The notes under the pieces: model-generated
What the model was told of the DNA's origin: nothing
Databases searched by the model: none
Seen by the model: the letters and a program-made list of their open reading frames with translations, nothing else
Program-made: the position numbers and the translations under genes
Source: Hyaloperonospora brassicae
Taxonomy: Eukaryota > Oomycota > Peronosporomycetes > Peronosporales > Peronosporaceae
Assembly: GCA_947650285.1 (NCBI GenBank)
Contig: CANTFL010000090.1
Coordinates: forward strand, 310,001 to 374,000
Direction of reading: 5' to 3'
DNA: 64,000 bases
In this document: piece by piece, positions 25,318 through 36,055 of the stretch
How the letters are laid out: each line of letters begins with the position of its first letter
Numbering within the stretch: the first letter of the stretch is position 1

Positions 25318-27855
25318 AATGGTGTCCAGGATAGATCAGCAAACGCTCGGTGCTTGCAACAGTGATGTAGCTCTCGCAACTCCTGCTTCACGGACAGCAG
25401 CATCACCAGCAATAGCTCAAGAAGCAGTGATATCACCAGCAGTAGGCGGTACACGGAAACGGCTACTGTCTGTAGGTACCTGAGCTCACAGAGTCGCCAT
25501 GGAGTTCCTGACGTCGTCTGATCGACATCGTGCATATGGCTCTTGCGCTAGCGAGTTTCTGGTCTTGTCGAGGCTGTGATCGTGTGCCCGTGCGTGACAA
25601 TATCTACGCGACCAGAACTGCAAAGAGTCCTGCGCTACGGATGTGGAAGAGCAGGTACTACCTGATACAGCCGAGCAAACGCGTTGGCGCTTACAAGCAC
25701 AACATCAACATGACACTCGTTGTTTGCTAGCTGCCGTTGCTAGTTACGCATTGCTGAGCAGGGCAAAGACCCCTGTGACGGTGCATAAAAGGCCATCAAT
25801 GGCCGTTGCACTCATCAATGAGTAGTAGCAAGAACGATAAAGCAAGATGGCACTAGAGAGACTGCCTGGACATGAACGACGAAGTAGCAGTAGCAAGGCA
25901 ACATCGACATGTATGCCTCCTACTTCCTCCGCAGTACTCAAAAACACGGAAGCGTATGGAGTGAGTGGTCATCTCCTCGCTCGGCAACACAGAGAGCTCG
26001 CTGAGTGACTATCATCTGCTCATCATCAGCACATTCATGTCACGGCCATGCCGTCGACCGCACATTGTTGTTGTCATTGTTGCATATGCAATATCAGCCG
26101 TCGTCCCTCTTTTCTCTCGTCCCTCTCATTAACACACCAACACCGCAATCGAGTTGCCTCTTCACACAACAATCATGACGATCTGTGTGGCGATTACACC
26201 GCAACCAGCACAACATGTCCATAGCACAGCACGTTCATAGCCGACAATTCTAACCATCCGAAATGGGCATGCAAGTTCGACCTGTGATTGAATTCCCTTG
26301 TCGAAACAACATGCATCCAAGCGAGCTCGACGCCTCTCCCTCTATCTTTTGCTTGAAGCAGTAAAGAGCTGGTGTCTACAGTGCTCCCTCCAATAGGTTA
26401 CCCTCCATCAAGTTACAACGTCCGTTACGTTCTCCAGATCGGGCGATCACCGATCGCGTTGCTCGATGCCAAGTTGTAAGTTCGAAGCTAAGACAGAACG
26501 GACAATACGCTCTTTTGTAGCGACTCTTCTTACAGTTGGGCTCTTCGTTGCAGTATACGGTACGCAAAAACACCATTGTCTATGATAGTATGTTTGGTCG
26601 AGGGCCAAACGTACTTGTACCACAAGTCGATCGAGGGTACAGTGGGTGCTGTGAGCGTGGCGAGTTCGGGGTCCGGAAGACTCGATAAGTAGCGCGGTGT
26701 TGACGTATGGGATACATCAAGTGGGGGCCAGGCACCACACATGACTTTGATCTTCTCGGTCTTGGGGAACGATTGTGACACATGCATGCACACATCTCCG
26801 TTTGGTCCGCTGCTTTCACGTCCTGTTCTGTCTTTCGAGTCCTTTGAATCTTTTTGTCTGCGGTCAACTTCGGGCGAGCGCGCTCGTTCTATCCGATGTG
26901 ATTGAGTAGCTTCGAAGTTACATGGGACCTCGAAGACGCACAGATTGTGTGGCTCCGAAATTGAATGGGATCTCGAAGATGCACATGATTGATCTAACCT
27001 GCCAGATGCGCACTTTTGCTTTATCCGATGTGATTGAGTAGCTTCGAAATCTACACGGGGTGCTAAGCATACAGCTTTTGCAGATTAGCTACTGGATCCT
27101 TCTCCAGATCACTCGCCTTGCCTCCTCATCTCTTTCAATACATGCTGTCCCGCTCTATGTCGATGGCGGTTGGATATACAGAAGACAAAGCAACACGTGT
27201 GTAAGGGTGAAGCAATTGACACTGGTTGTGGTCTAGATCTCGGTCCATACAGATACATGTCACCTCCACAATGGCAGCAGATTGTTAAACGTGGGGATGG
27301 GTTGCCAACAATAAGATGCTCGTCACGATCAATCGCATTCTGGAGATGGTAGCTGTGGTAACGTCGCTGACATGCGAGACGATGCCAGCACCTGTCGACT
27401 AGATCTTGGCTATCGTGTGCGGTGGAAGAAGATGGATGACATTGACATTGATGAGCCATCCGCGGTACGCGACGGAGCCTTATGGGTCACTGAAACGGAG
27501 ACAGTGTCCATCCGCTGCAAAAGTACAACTTCCACAAAACTTATCTCACATGGATTACCCCACACGGAATAAAGTAAGGGACGCGTGTCCTACCTGACGG
27601 CACATGCCAAACCGATGCAGGAGTCTGCAGATACAGCACGTTGTCAGCAGTGAGCAGATCGGTGACATCGGAACTGGACAATGTCTTGTTCAATGCGTTC
27701 TTTGGCTACGTGGAGTGGAGATGTTGTTTCTGTTTGCAATGGCTCGTTCTCAATGAGGCAAATTGGCTCGTCTATGGACATTACCGCAAACATCCGATAC
27801 GTCAGAAAAGCTTGACTCGGATACAGAAATGCCTGCCCATTGACCCCGCAACTTG
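25318..27855 (+). repeat. Left arm of a ~2.5-kb inverted duplication
   Basis: The stretch is repeated in reverse complement at 39176-41690. Stretches I compared base by base are about 95-97% identical, with small indels (for example four extra bases in a CATGCATGCA run near 26782). The outer end fades near 25318, and the inner end breaks sharply after TGACCCCGCAACT at 27855. Reading frames in the arm (up to about 116 codons) are conserved in both copies only as far as the DNA is, and I recognise none of them. No terminal inverted repeats or target-site duplication were found, so it may be a segmental duplication rather than a transposon. Confidence 0.85.
26887..27060. repeat. Internal direct repeat inside the duplicated arm
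   Basis: The motif TATCCGATGTGATTGAGTAG followed by CTTCGAA occurs at about 26892 and again at about 27027, roughly 136 bp apart. Between them a related TCGAAGAYGCACA motif also occurs twice. The same pattern is present in the right arm (about 39970-40145). The block could be a remnant of a tandem repeat or of an LTR-like or subterminal region. Confidence 0.6.
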
Positions 27856-29520
27856 CTCGAAACGGGCTCTACAATTGCTCTCTATCTTATCTTGTCGCCT
27901 CCAGGTCGTCCAGAAAATATGCGCTCTTTCATGTCGGCATCGTTTTGTAAAAGGAAAATTGGTATCGCTCGCATCGATCCGCAGCAAAGTGTTAACGAGA
28001 CATATTTCAGTGCAGAAACCGCAGCGTGATTGCTCTACTAAGCTTCACCGTGTTTGCTCTACAACAGACTGTTCAGCCTTTGTGCATGGTCATGTATCTG
28101 ATCATTGTGCACAGCGGTGGACAAAGCTTCGCAAAATTTCGACACTTAATTGCACACATCCCATGAAGATAAACTTTGCGTGTCGTTTCATGTCGTTCCC
28201 ATGCGTTACCCTGATGACATTGTATCGCGCTGAACGAGACTTTCTTCCATATTGTAATTGCCCTCATTTCGCCTTGTACTCAACGAGCATACCACCACAC
28301 CGGCACCAATACAGGTATTGTATGTTTTGTACCTGTCATCAAATTACGGCTTGTGCCGGGTGACAACGTGGAAAGAGACATTGCATCGATCACGACAATG
28401 TTGACAACCATCACATCGGTGTCACATGCAGTTCCTTCTCTATCCTTTAGGAACACAGCTCTTTCTTGTTTACGTGCGCGCTTCGCCCACCTCATCCAGC
28501 GTAAGCGAGGCAGCGTTTGCCATCTGAATATACAATGGTGTCAGTTCAGGCGTCCCTTGCATGGGATGCAAGCGAGCCACACGATCGTATCGCGGTCGTC
28601 ACCTAAACTTAGGTGAGCCGAGTCACACCGAAACGTTCGTCAGTGTCGGTGGAAGGTACTGTACTCACGCTGAGCGACCGGGTCAAAGGCTAATTTCTTC
28701 ATTAGTTGACATCGACTACAAGACATATCTCAACATGCAACGAACTAAAAGAAGCTATGCAGCGAGCGAGTGGAAAAAGATGATGGATGCGTTCGACGAA
28801 GTTGCGCGGTATCTATCCCAAACTACCAATCTAGCGTTATGTAGTTCCCGTCCGTTGGCCGACTACGTTGCCTAGTTGCGTGCTTCTTACATCGGGTAGA
28901 CGCACGCAAGGTTTTGGTTGCTGTCACGATCACCATTATCAGTCCGGGTACTGCCACAGCCAGATCATCAGACTGACAATACGCGCTGGGGCACCCTCCT
29001 TGCACTAGCTCGGACCGACTCACATCAACATGACGAAAGGTCATGTCTACGATGATGCACACTTGCCGCCACTTGTGTAGCTTCCACACAAGTGGCGGCA
29101 GGTGCGTATCATTGCAGGAAGAACAAAGCAAAATGGTCACAAGAACCTGCGCATGGACAGTGGCGCATGAACTGCAGTTTCTTCAGTGCATGCATGCATG
29201 CATACATGCATACATTGCTCGCATGGCATGGACCTTGCATCGCTCTTACTCTCCAGCAACTTCATCGACGGTACAATCCGCGACACCGATTGCATCTGCA
29301 GAGTGGAAGCGGGAGCATCGTCGGACACAAACAATCCGACGCGCTGTTTCCAGATTTGAAGAAGAGCCCTTTGTCGAATCGGGAATACCCTACAAAGGTG
29401 AAGGAACCCACTGCTGTCTAATCGTCGGGATGGACATCGTCGATCATGTATTTTTTTGGCTTGGAAAATGAATCCGGTCGTTTAAGGCGAAATCGCTATG
29501 TTGCTCGACGTGGCAACAAC
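27856..29520. other. Intergenic spacer before EZH2
   Basis: No gene supported. It contains an 18-bp near-palindrome (TCACCTAAACTTAGGTGA, 28599-28616), a long hairpin at 29053-29111 and a short GCAT/ATAC microsatellite at about 29191-29215. Confidence 0.5.
29053..29111. repeat. Long hairpin, 26-bp arms
   Basis: Arms 29053-29078 and 29086-29111 pair with four mismatches. The inner 18 bp have a single mismatch, and the loop is 7 nt (AGCTTCC). The core reads ACTTGCCGCCACTTGTGT on the left. It lies about 440 bp upstream of the EZH2 start codon. Confidence 0.85.
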
Positions 29521-29527
29521 TCACTCT
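29521..29527 (+). promoter_or_regulatory. Oomycete initiator-like element for EZH2
   Basis: TCACTCT matches the TCAYTYY core initiator. It lies 23 bp before the proposed ATG, which would imply a very short 5' leader. Chance matches to a seven-base degenerate motif are common, so this is only supportive. Confidence 0.3.
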
Positions 29528-29549
29528 TGAATTCCCTCTGGTCACTCAA

Positions 29550-32500
29550 ATGAGTGGTAAGCGGCTTTTTGCTCGGGACGTGTGCCTACAGTCGTTCCTT
29601 ACTTGTTCGTTCCGTGTTGTTGTACGACAGGCACCCACGAGGTGATCGAGCTGATCAGCAGTAGCGACGAGGCATCGTCAGGGCTGCATCGAGCGTCTCG
29701 GAGAAAGCAGAGCAAGAAGGCGCAACTTAAGTCTGGACAGCACCATCCACCTCTCTCCCCAGATGTTGCTAAGGTCGTCACTGACGTGAGGAGAAAGAGA
29801 GGGAGTTCACGGAAGAGCGAGACTAGTCGAGAGAGCCAGGAGAGTGAGTCGAGAGCTGAGCAGCCTAAGCAGTTGCGCCGTCCAGCACAGGCGGCAAAAG
29901 CTAAAGTTGCACTATCTCCAACAGCTAAATCTGCTTCTACAAGACCGACGCGCAAACCTCGTGGAGAGATGCAAATCATCACGGAAGCAATGAGTTTTTA
30001 CGAGTTGCAGGCTCAGGAGCAGATGATGGCGCGCTTTCAGGCGCAGAATCGCAAAAGAGCTCCGGTAATACCGAGAAAGCCAGGCACTTCAGTGGCAGCT
30101 GAGCAAGCGGCTGGCAAATGTGGAAACCTGACAAGAAACAATGGTACCAGTGCATCACAGACAAGGACAGCAAGTAAACAGAGTCACATACGTAAAAGTG
30201 GAAAGTCAGTCGTTTCAGTGCGCGTGGCTGATGGACGATACGAAAGTGAGTACGACGAGGAAGAAGAGGGTGAGCAGACTGAAACAGGTTTTACTACCGA
30301 AAAACTGACGCAGAAAAAGAAGCATCTACGGAAGCAGAAGTGGAAATCGAAAAGTGCAGCTTCACGGGTGTCGGAAAGTGGTCGTAAAGTCGTGGGCAGT
30401 GATATACCAGTATCTCGAAAAAGTAGCGACTGTCAAAAGCCAGGTCGCATGCAACAAAAAGTCCAGAAAATGGCTTTTGCAAAGCGGTCTCAACAGCAAA
30501 AGACTGTTGGGCGCAGTAAGAAACAGCGAGTTGTTTCGGTACCACGACAAAGTAGCTCAAGTCGGGCGGGTGAACAGGAGAGCGAGCGGGAGAGTGATGA
30601 GCTTAGTGGTAGCAGAAGTGAAGACGGCGATGGTGGGATGTCCATGCACTGGCGTCAGGGAAAGGTGTCTACGCATTCAAAGGCCGCTGTTAATTTGTCC
30701 ACACCAAGGTATCCGAAAAAGCGGTCGCACGAAAACATACCATCTGCATCACAACCGCGATACTTTTGTGCTTCTCAAGCTTCTGAAAGGGATGTTCATA
30801 ATGACGGGAGTGAAACAGAGTCTATTGTGGAGATATCGTCCTGGGAGTCGCAAGAACAGGAGAAGATGTTTCCATCACTACATCCTCAAAAGAAAGGTAG
30901 TTCGTCTGATACCTCGTCCAAAGAGCAGAAAGCAAAGCAGAATACATACGGTCTGTCCAGCGCGACCAAGTCGAGTGGTAGCAGTCGTCGTGCTCGAATG
31001 GGGGTGTATCAGAAGAAAACGCCCAGCTTCTCACCGTCGTCGTCTTCTGTCTCCCCACCACCCTCCCAGAAGGGATTTTCGGCACCAGGTGCACGATTCG
31101 CAACTGATGCAGAGTGCACAGCAACACCTGTGGAGATTCCGATGACTCCAGTGGTACATTCGACAACCTGGCGACGTCTAGTTGTCGGGAAAGCACCTCC
31201 TAATATCATAACTGGTGTATCGGCACGTCCGTATTCCTACGGTACATATCGCACTGGTCCATACTCGTTTACTGCAACAAGCTAACGAATGTTGCTCAAT
31301 AGGATTTGACAGACCGCTTTGGACATTTGACACAACAGGAGTGCTTAGAGAAAAATGCAAATTCAGGGCAGTGGATTCGGACAGTGCCACGGCAGAGGCC
31401 AGCATTCAGATTCAGGTGAGCAAGCTGCTGACAACGACTATGTGCGGGACGTCCAAAGGTGTTCGTTCTTATGTTGTGCTGTATTTTCGTAGCCGCCAAG
31501 TCAATCCGAAGTCAATGAGCGGGTGCGGTGCTTGGTGGACCAGGAGCTGCCGCGCATAAAAAAGTGTCATGTTCAGAGAGTGCGTCACACTTTAAAAAGT
31601 ACGCGACAGCAACTAGCCGCATATTTCAAGGGTCATCGAGAGCTGCGTAGTGAAAGGTATAGACGATTGCAGTGGTTGGAGATTGCGAGTAAGTACTTCC
31701 GCGCTCGCCCGGATTCATTTCCTTCTAGCTAAGCTTGGTCAAACTAATTACGATGCTGACATTCGGTTATACGCGTGCTTTTGCTGAGCAGACCACCGGT
31801 CCCGATCAGATATTTCTGCGGGTGAGCGTGTTACGGCCAAACGCTTGCTGCGAAACTCTGCGCATATAGGTCTGCCGTACAATTGCTTGGTCGGCACCGT
31901 GCGCTTTTTCGTGCACCAGGACAAGCCGCCTTTTGAATCTGTGGTCTATCCCGAAACTGTCATCTATCTACCCAACGATATCACTGCCATTTGCCAGTCA
32001 TTTGCCATGATTGGCATAAACAAGAATGCGTTTGTTGAGGATGATCCAATCTTGCGGTATGTGCCCTACCTAGGCGATGGACAAGAACTGGTCGTTGACA
32101 ATGATCTCTACTCGGGAACAACTATGAGTAGAGAGCGTCAAATTGCGGTGTTTGGGGATAACGGCGAGCTCAAAGTTCTCAAACCTAGCGCACGGGACAA
32201 TGAAATACAGGAGTACCTCTTGCGGGTTATTGTTGGAACATGTGGAGCGTCTGAGCGCGTGTTTCTGGCACTTGAAGAAGAAGTAGGCTTTAGCCAGCCG
32301 CGTATTGACTACTGCGAAATGAAAGAACAAGCTAAAGCGGCAGAACTTACTGCTAAGCGTGTGGCAAAGGCAAAGAAGCTCGTTGCTTTGTATCAGAAAT
32401 CATTGATAGACGGACAAAGTGGACATTCTGTCGGCTCGGAGAATGCTTCGAAAGCCCTATTCAATCTGGCCCAACATTGCTGGTTTTTGCGAAGTACATC

Positions 32501-34304
32501 AGAGCACCAATCATTTGGTGTCAGACTGCAGCCGCCGTTGTCCGTTTTCGAGTCGAGTTATGCAGATACCCCGGAGGCGCATGGCATACGCGACCGCGCT
32601 AGCTATGAAGGTCTGGTGGAGTGGCACCGGGATTTGTTCTGCCGACGTTGCTATTCGTACGACTGTTCTGAGCACGGCATTCAGAACCCCCAACGAAGCT
32701 CTCGTGCCGATCCGATCTATCCGATGATAACTGCACCAGGCGTTGTACTTTCCATGGAAGAAGCAATGAGTCGAGAAGGTGGTATAGGCGCTAAAGAATG
32801 CAGTTCGAATGTTGTGACGCTGTCTGTCGAAAGTGAGGAAGCCATACAAATAGCAGGTGGGGAGTCGTCTTCATCTTTGGACGACGAAGCGCAGAAGAAC
32901 AAGCGTCAGCCAATCTCAGTAGATCAGCCCTCTTCGGAAAGTGCTGCACTGAATCGCCGATCAAGGCGAACGCAGACTCAACTTAGCTCGATGGCCAGTA
33001 AGAGTCTACAATCTCAGGAGAAGTTGCTGGACATTCAACGACTTGCGAAGTTGAAGAAGCGAAACAAGCGCCGTGAGATGTTTTTGCGCGCTCCGGATAA
33101 TTCGGAGTACCTGGATGATTCGTACATTCCTGCTGTCACAGCTATGTATAAAATGCTGCAATCCGATGAAAAGGCTTGCGGTCCTCTCTGTTGGCTATCC
33201 GCTAGTGACACATACCTGAGTAACGACTGTGCACCTCTCAGACGTATTGACGCTGTGCTAGTTCGAAAACTCGCATCAACGCTTGGGTCAAACGCCTGCG
33301 TACTTTCAGCGATGATCCGAAGCCATTGGTGCACCTGCGCTCAAATTTACAAATTTTTGGCCGAAGAAAAAAAGCGTAGAAATAGTGGAGACTGCTTCGG
33401 AAACGATGATGCCGTATTGGTGCCCGCACGAAGGCAGCAAAAAGGCCGACATTGCGCCACCGCGGGTTTGAACAGGTCGCTGAATAAGCGTGTTCGCGAA
33501 CATTGCAGCTACGATCACGAGAAAAAGTTGAGTTACGAGCCATGCAATCACGATGGAGTATGCGATGCAACGTGTCGGTGCACTCAGCGCGGTCACTCGT
33601 GCAACAAGACCTGTTCTTGTTCGCGCGACTGTCTGAACCGGTTCCAGGGATGCAAGTGCTCGATTGGCAAATGCTGCACGTCGGCATGTCCGTGCTTCAG
33701 TGCTGGACGAGAGTGTGATCCAGATTACTGCTTCCATTGTGGGGCAAGCGACGCAGCAGTGATGGCGTTTCACCCGAACTTGAACACCCAAAGCTGCTAC
33801 GATCTCCATATTTGCTGCAACGTGAATATGCTGCGCAACAGTATCCAGAAGAGGATAGGCGTAGCTTTTTCCGCGACACACGGATGGGGAGCGTTTGCGC
33901 TCGAGTCGATTCGCAAGGATGAGTTTGTACTCGAGTATACTGGCGAGCTGATTACGGACGACGAGGCAGAACGGCGAGGCGCGATGTACGATCGCAAGCT
34001 AGTGAGCTATTTGTTTGGTGTGAACAGCGAGTACGTAGTCGATGCGGCAAGAAAAGGGAACAAAGCCAAGTTCGCGAACCATAGAGCGAAAAGGAAGGCA
34101 AACCTGAATGTGAAAGTCATCGTCTCGAATGGAGAGCACCGGATCGGGCTTTTCGCTCGCGAGGCAATTGAGGTGGGCGCTGAGTTGTTCTTCGATTACG
34201 GCTATACACACGAGAGCGCCCCAAATTGGAGTCACCGCGGCAAATCAATGTCTGAGCAGTTTGTCCACGACAAAGTCGACACAGTCGACGAGGAGAATGA
34301 GTGA
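29550..34304 (+). CDS. EZH2: Enhancer-of-zeste-type H3K27 methyltransferase (PRC2 catalytic subunit), five exons
   Basis: Exons 29550-29556, 29631-31241, 31303-31415, 31493-31688 and 31792-34304 splice in frame to 1479 residues. Donors are GTAAGC, GTACAT, GTGAGC and GTAAGT; a CTAAC branch site at 31281-31285 supports intron 2. E(z) features in order are VEDDPILRYVPYLGD (about residue 724; family VED..L..IPYMGD), FCRRCYSYDCSEHG (about 925, the MCSS-type C..C..YDC..H), a SANT2-like helix set (about 1130-1170), a CXC domain with some 20 Cys (about 1212-1312) and a C-terminal SET domain (about 1330-1450) with GWGAF, EYTGELI, FANH and ELFFDYGY. In PRC2 this enzyme methylates histone H3 Lys27 in the nucleus to silence genes. 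Oddities: a ~540-residue Ser/Lys/Arg-rich, probably disordered N-terminal extension, a 7-nt first exon, and an altered segment after FANH (see findings). The gene lies between two inverted repeat arms. Confidence 0.9.
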
Positions 34305-35701
34305 GGGTTAGTGCTTGTTTATATGAAAATGCATGATGGTACTTTGTATCGGTGGAATAACGTTGTGCGTGTTGTTGCGTGCTCGTATAGATAATGGAGA
34401 GAATACAAGTAAAGTATAATGGGTGAGTAACGCCCTTCCCACGTCAGGCTTGGGTTCATCCGTCGCAGTGGGTAAAGATGCATGCTACGATAATTTCGCT
34501 TTATCTTCTACGGCAAGGGTGCTGGACGGCTCAGTCGGCAAAAACAAGCAATCGAGTGCGCGTGTAACGTTGCTCGTTTTGTCGCTGCGTAACTGGCAGA
34601 TATGAGGCCACGCTCTCAGCTTCGTACTGTGCTGCTTCCAAGTAGCAACATCGCCGAATCATGTCCAACCCCGCCTTATCCACGCTTGCTGTTGCGACTT
34701 TGCACCAAGGTAACGATCTGATCATGAATCCCGATGTCAGGAACCAAGGCGTCGAATAATGTGCCGTTGCATGGAAAGATCGCGTTGCAACAGTGACTCC
34801 GCAGCTTGTCCATTTGTGCCATTAACGTACTTGTGGGAACGCAAGGATCGCCATCTTCAAGAATGTCCAAGCCAAGACTGCACAGCGTTGCGATTTATGC
34901 TTCACTGACGAAGTATAAGCAAGTCTGTGTAAGAGTGAGTGCCAAACACGTTCTGCTGACGAGACAAGCGTACAAACATCACATACTGCACAGAATAGAA
35001 AACCCGGACTCCGTTGTATGCAATTCACATGATCGATGTTTACGCAGTAGTAGCCTCGCGCTCTCAGCAGACTTGCCGATTGAAGTGATTGAAACTGATA
35101 TTCCACAGCTAACTAATAGCCGGACGATCCAGAGGTCCAACGAGACCGACCAGACCAGACATATGATTGTGAGGCCCCAGATTTGCCTAATGATCGCACA
35201 TGACTATATATGCAGTGCCACTTTACAGCAAGCAATATATTCTCAGGAAAATGATTGTACGAGTTTGGTCCTCTTCTTTGCGTTGGTAGTGTAGATCTGT
35301 TTCGATTCAACTTGAATAGGAAAAAAGGATGGTGCGAAATTGCGTACGGTTCTGCTCAAGCAAGTAAGTGCACAGAGTTTCGATGACGATCGAGTCCGAT
35401 TTTCTGTTTGGTGTCAACGTACGTCTCGTAATGGGGAAATATATGCCCTTCGTACGATTTACTTTGTTTCGGAGCTCCGCTTCGCATTCAATCTATGTAG
35501 TCAGTCAGCTGTGTACCGTGCAGACGCTCATCCGATTCATAGCAGCCTCGGTTTACAGAGTACAATATTGCAAGAAAACAAGTACACCCATATCATTTAC
35601 CCCGTATTCACACTAGTTCTGGAAATCTCTACACACACCTTCTTCCTCAAATTCATTCCGCTGCATTCAAGTATGCGAGTTTCACACCCGTTTCTTTGAA
35701 G

Positions 35702-36055
35702 TCACTCACACGCCCTTTGTAAGCGACACAGGCGTAACGGAAGATCCAGATTCGGGCCGTATATCATTTCATATGGTACGGCAGAAGGAAAGAAGTAACA
35801 CTGTCGTTCCAAAAATGCCGAGCACAAGAATACCGTATACTGATATGCATTGTCGATGACTTCTTCGAGCTGTGCATCCGTTTTCCAACAATTGACACGC
35901 GCCCATTCTCTCGTAAGCACAAACATGTCACGGTCTTGCAAATAGGCAACACGTCTTTGTGCTTGCCGATCGTACAACGCATTCGCTGACCGGCACTTTC
36001 GCGAATTCGTCGAGTCAAACACGCAATGTGTCATCTCCAGACATTCAAGTGACAC
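35702..36055 (-). pseudogene. Possible retroelement integrase fragment
   Basis: A 117-codon frame ends with SAVPYEMIYGPNLDLPLRL, which resembles the T-P-Y/F-E-x-x-Y-G-x-x-P-x-L segment that follows the catalytic Glu in Ty1/copia and Ty3/Gypsy integrases. The upstream part has no clear catalytic residues. It may be chance or a small relic. Confidence 0.25.

Noticed and set aside
27641..28363. 240-codon plus frame beginning inside the left repeat arm
   Set aside because: It crosses the arm breakpoint at 27855 and the second half is unique DNA; the right-arm copy ends differently, so it is a chance fusion of frames.
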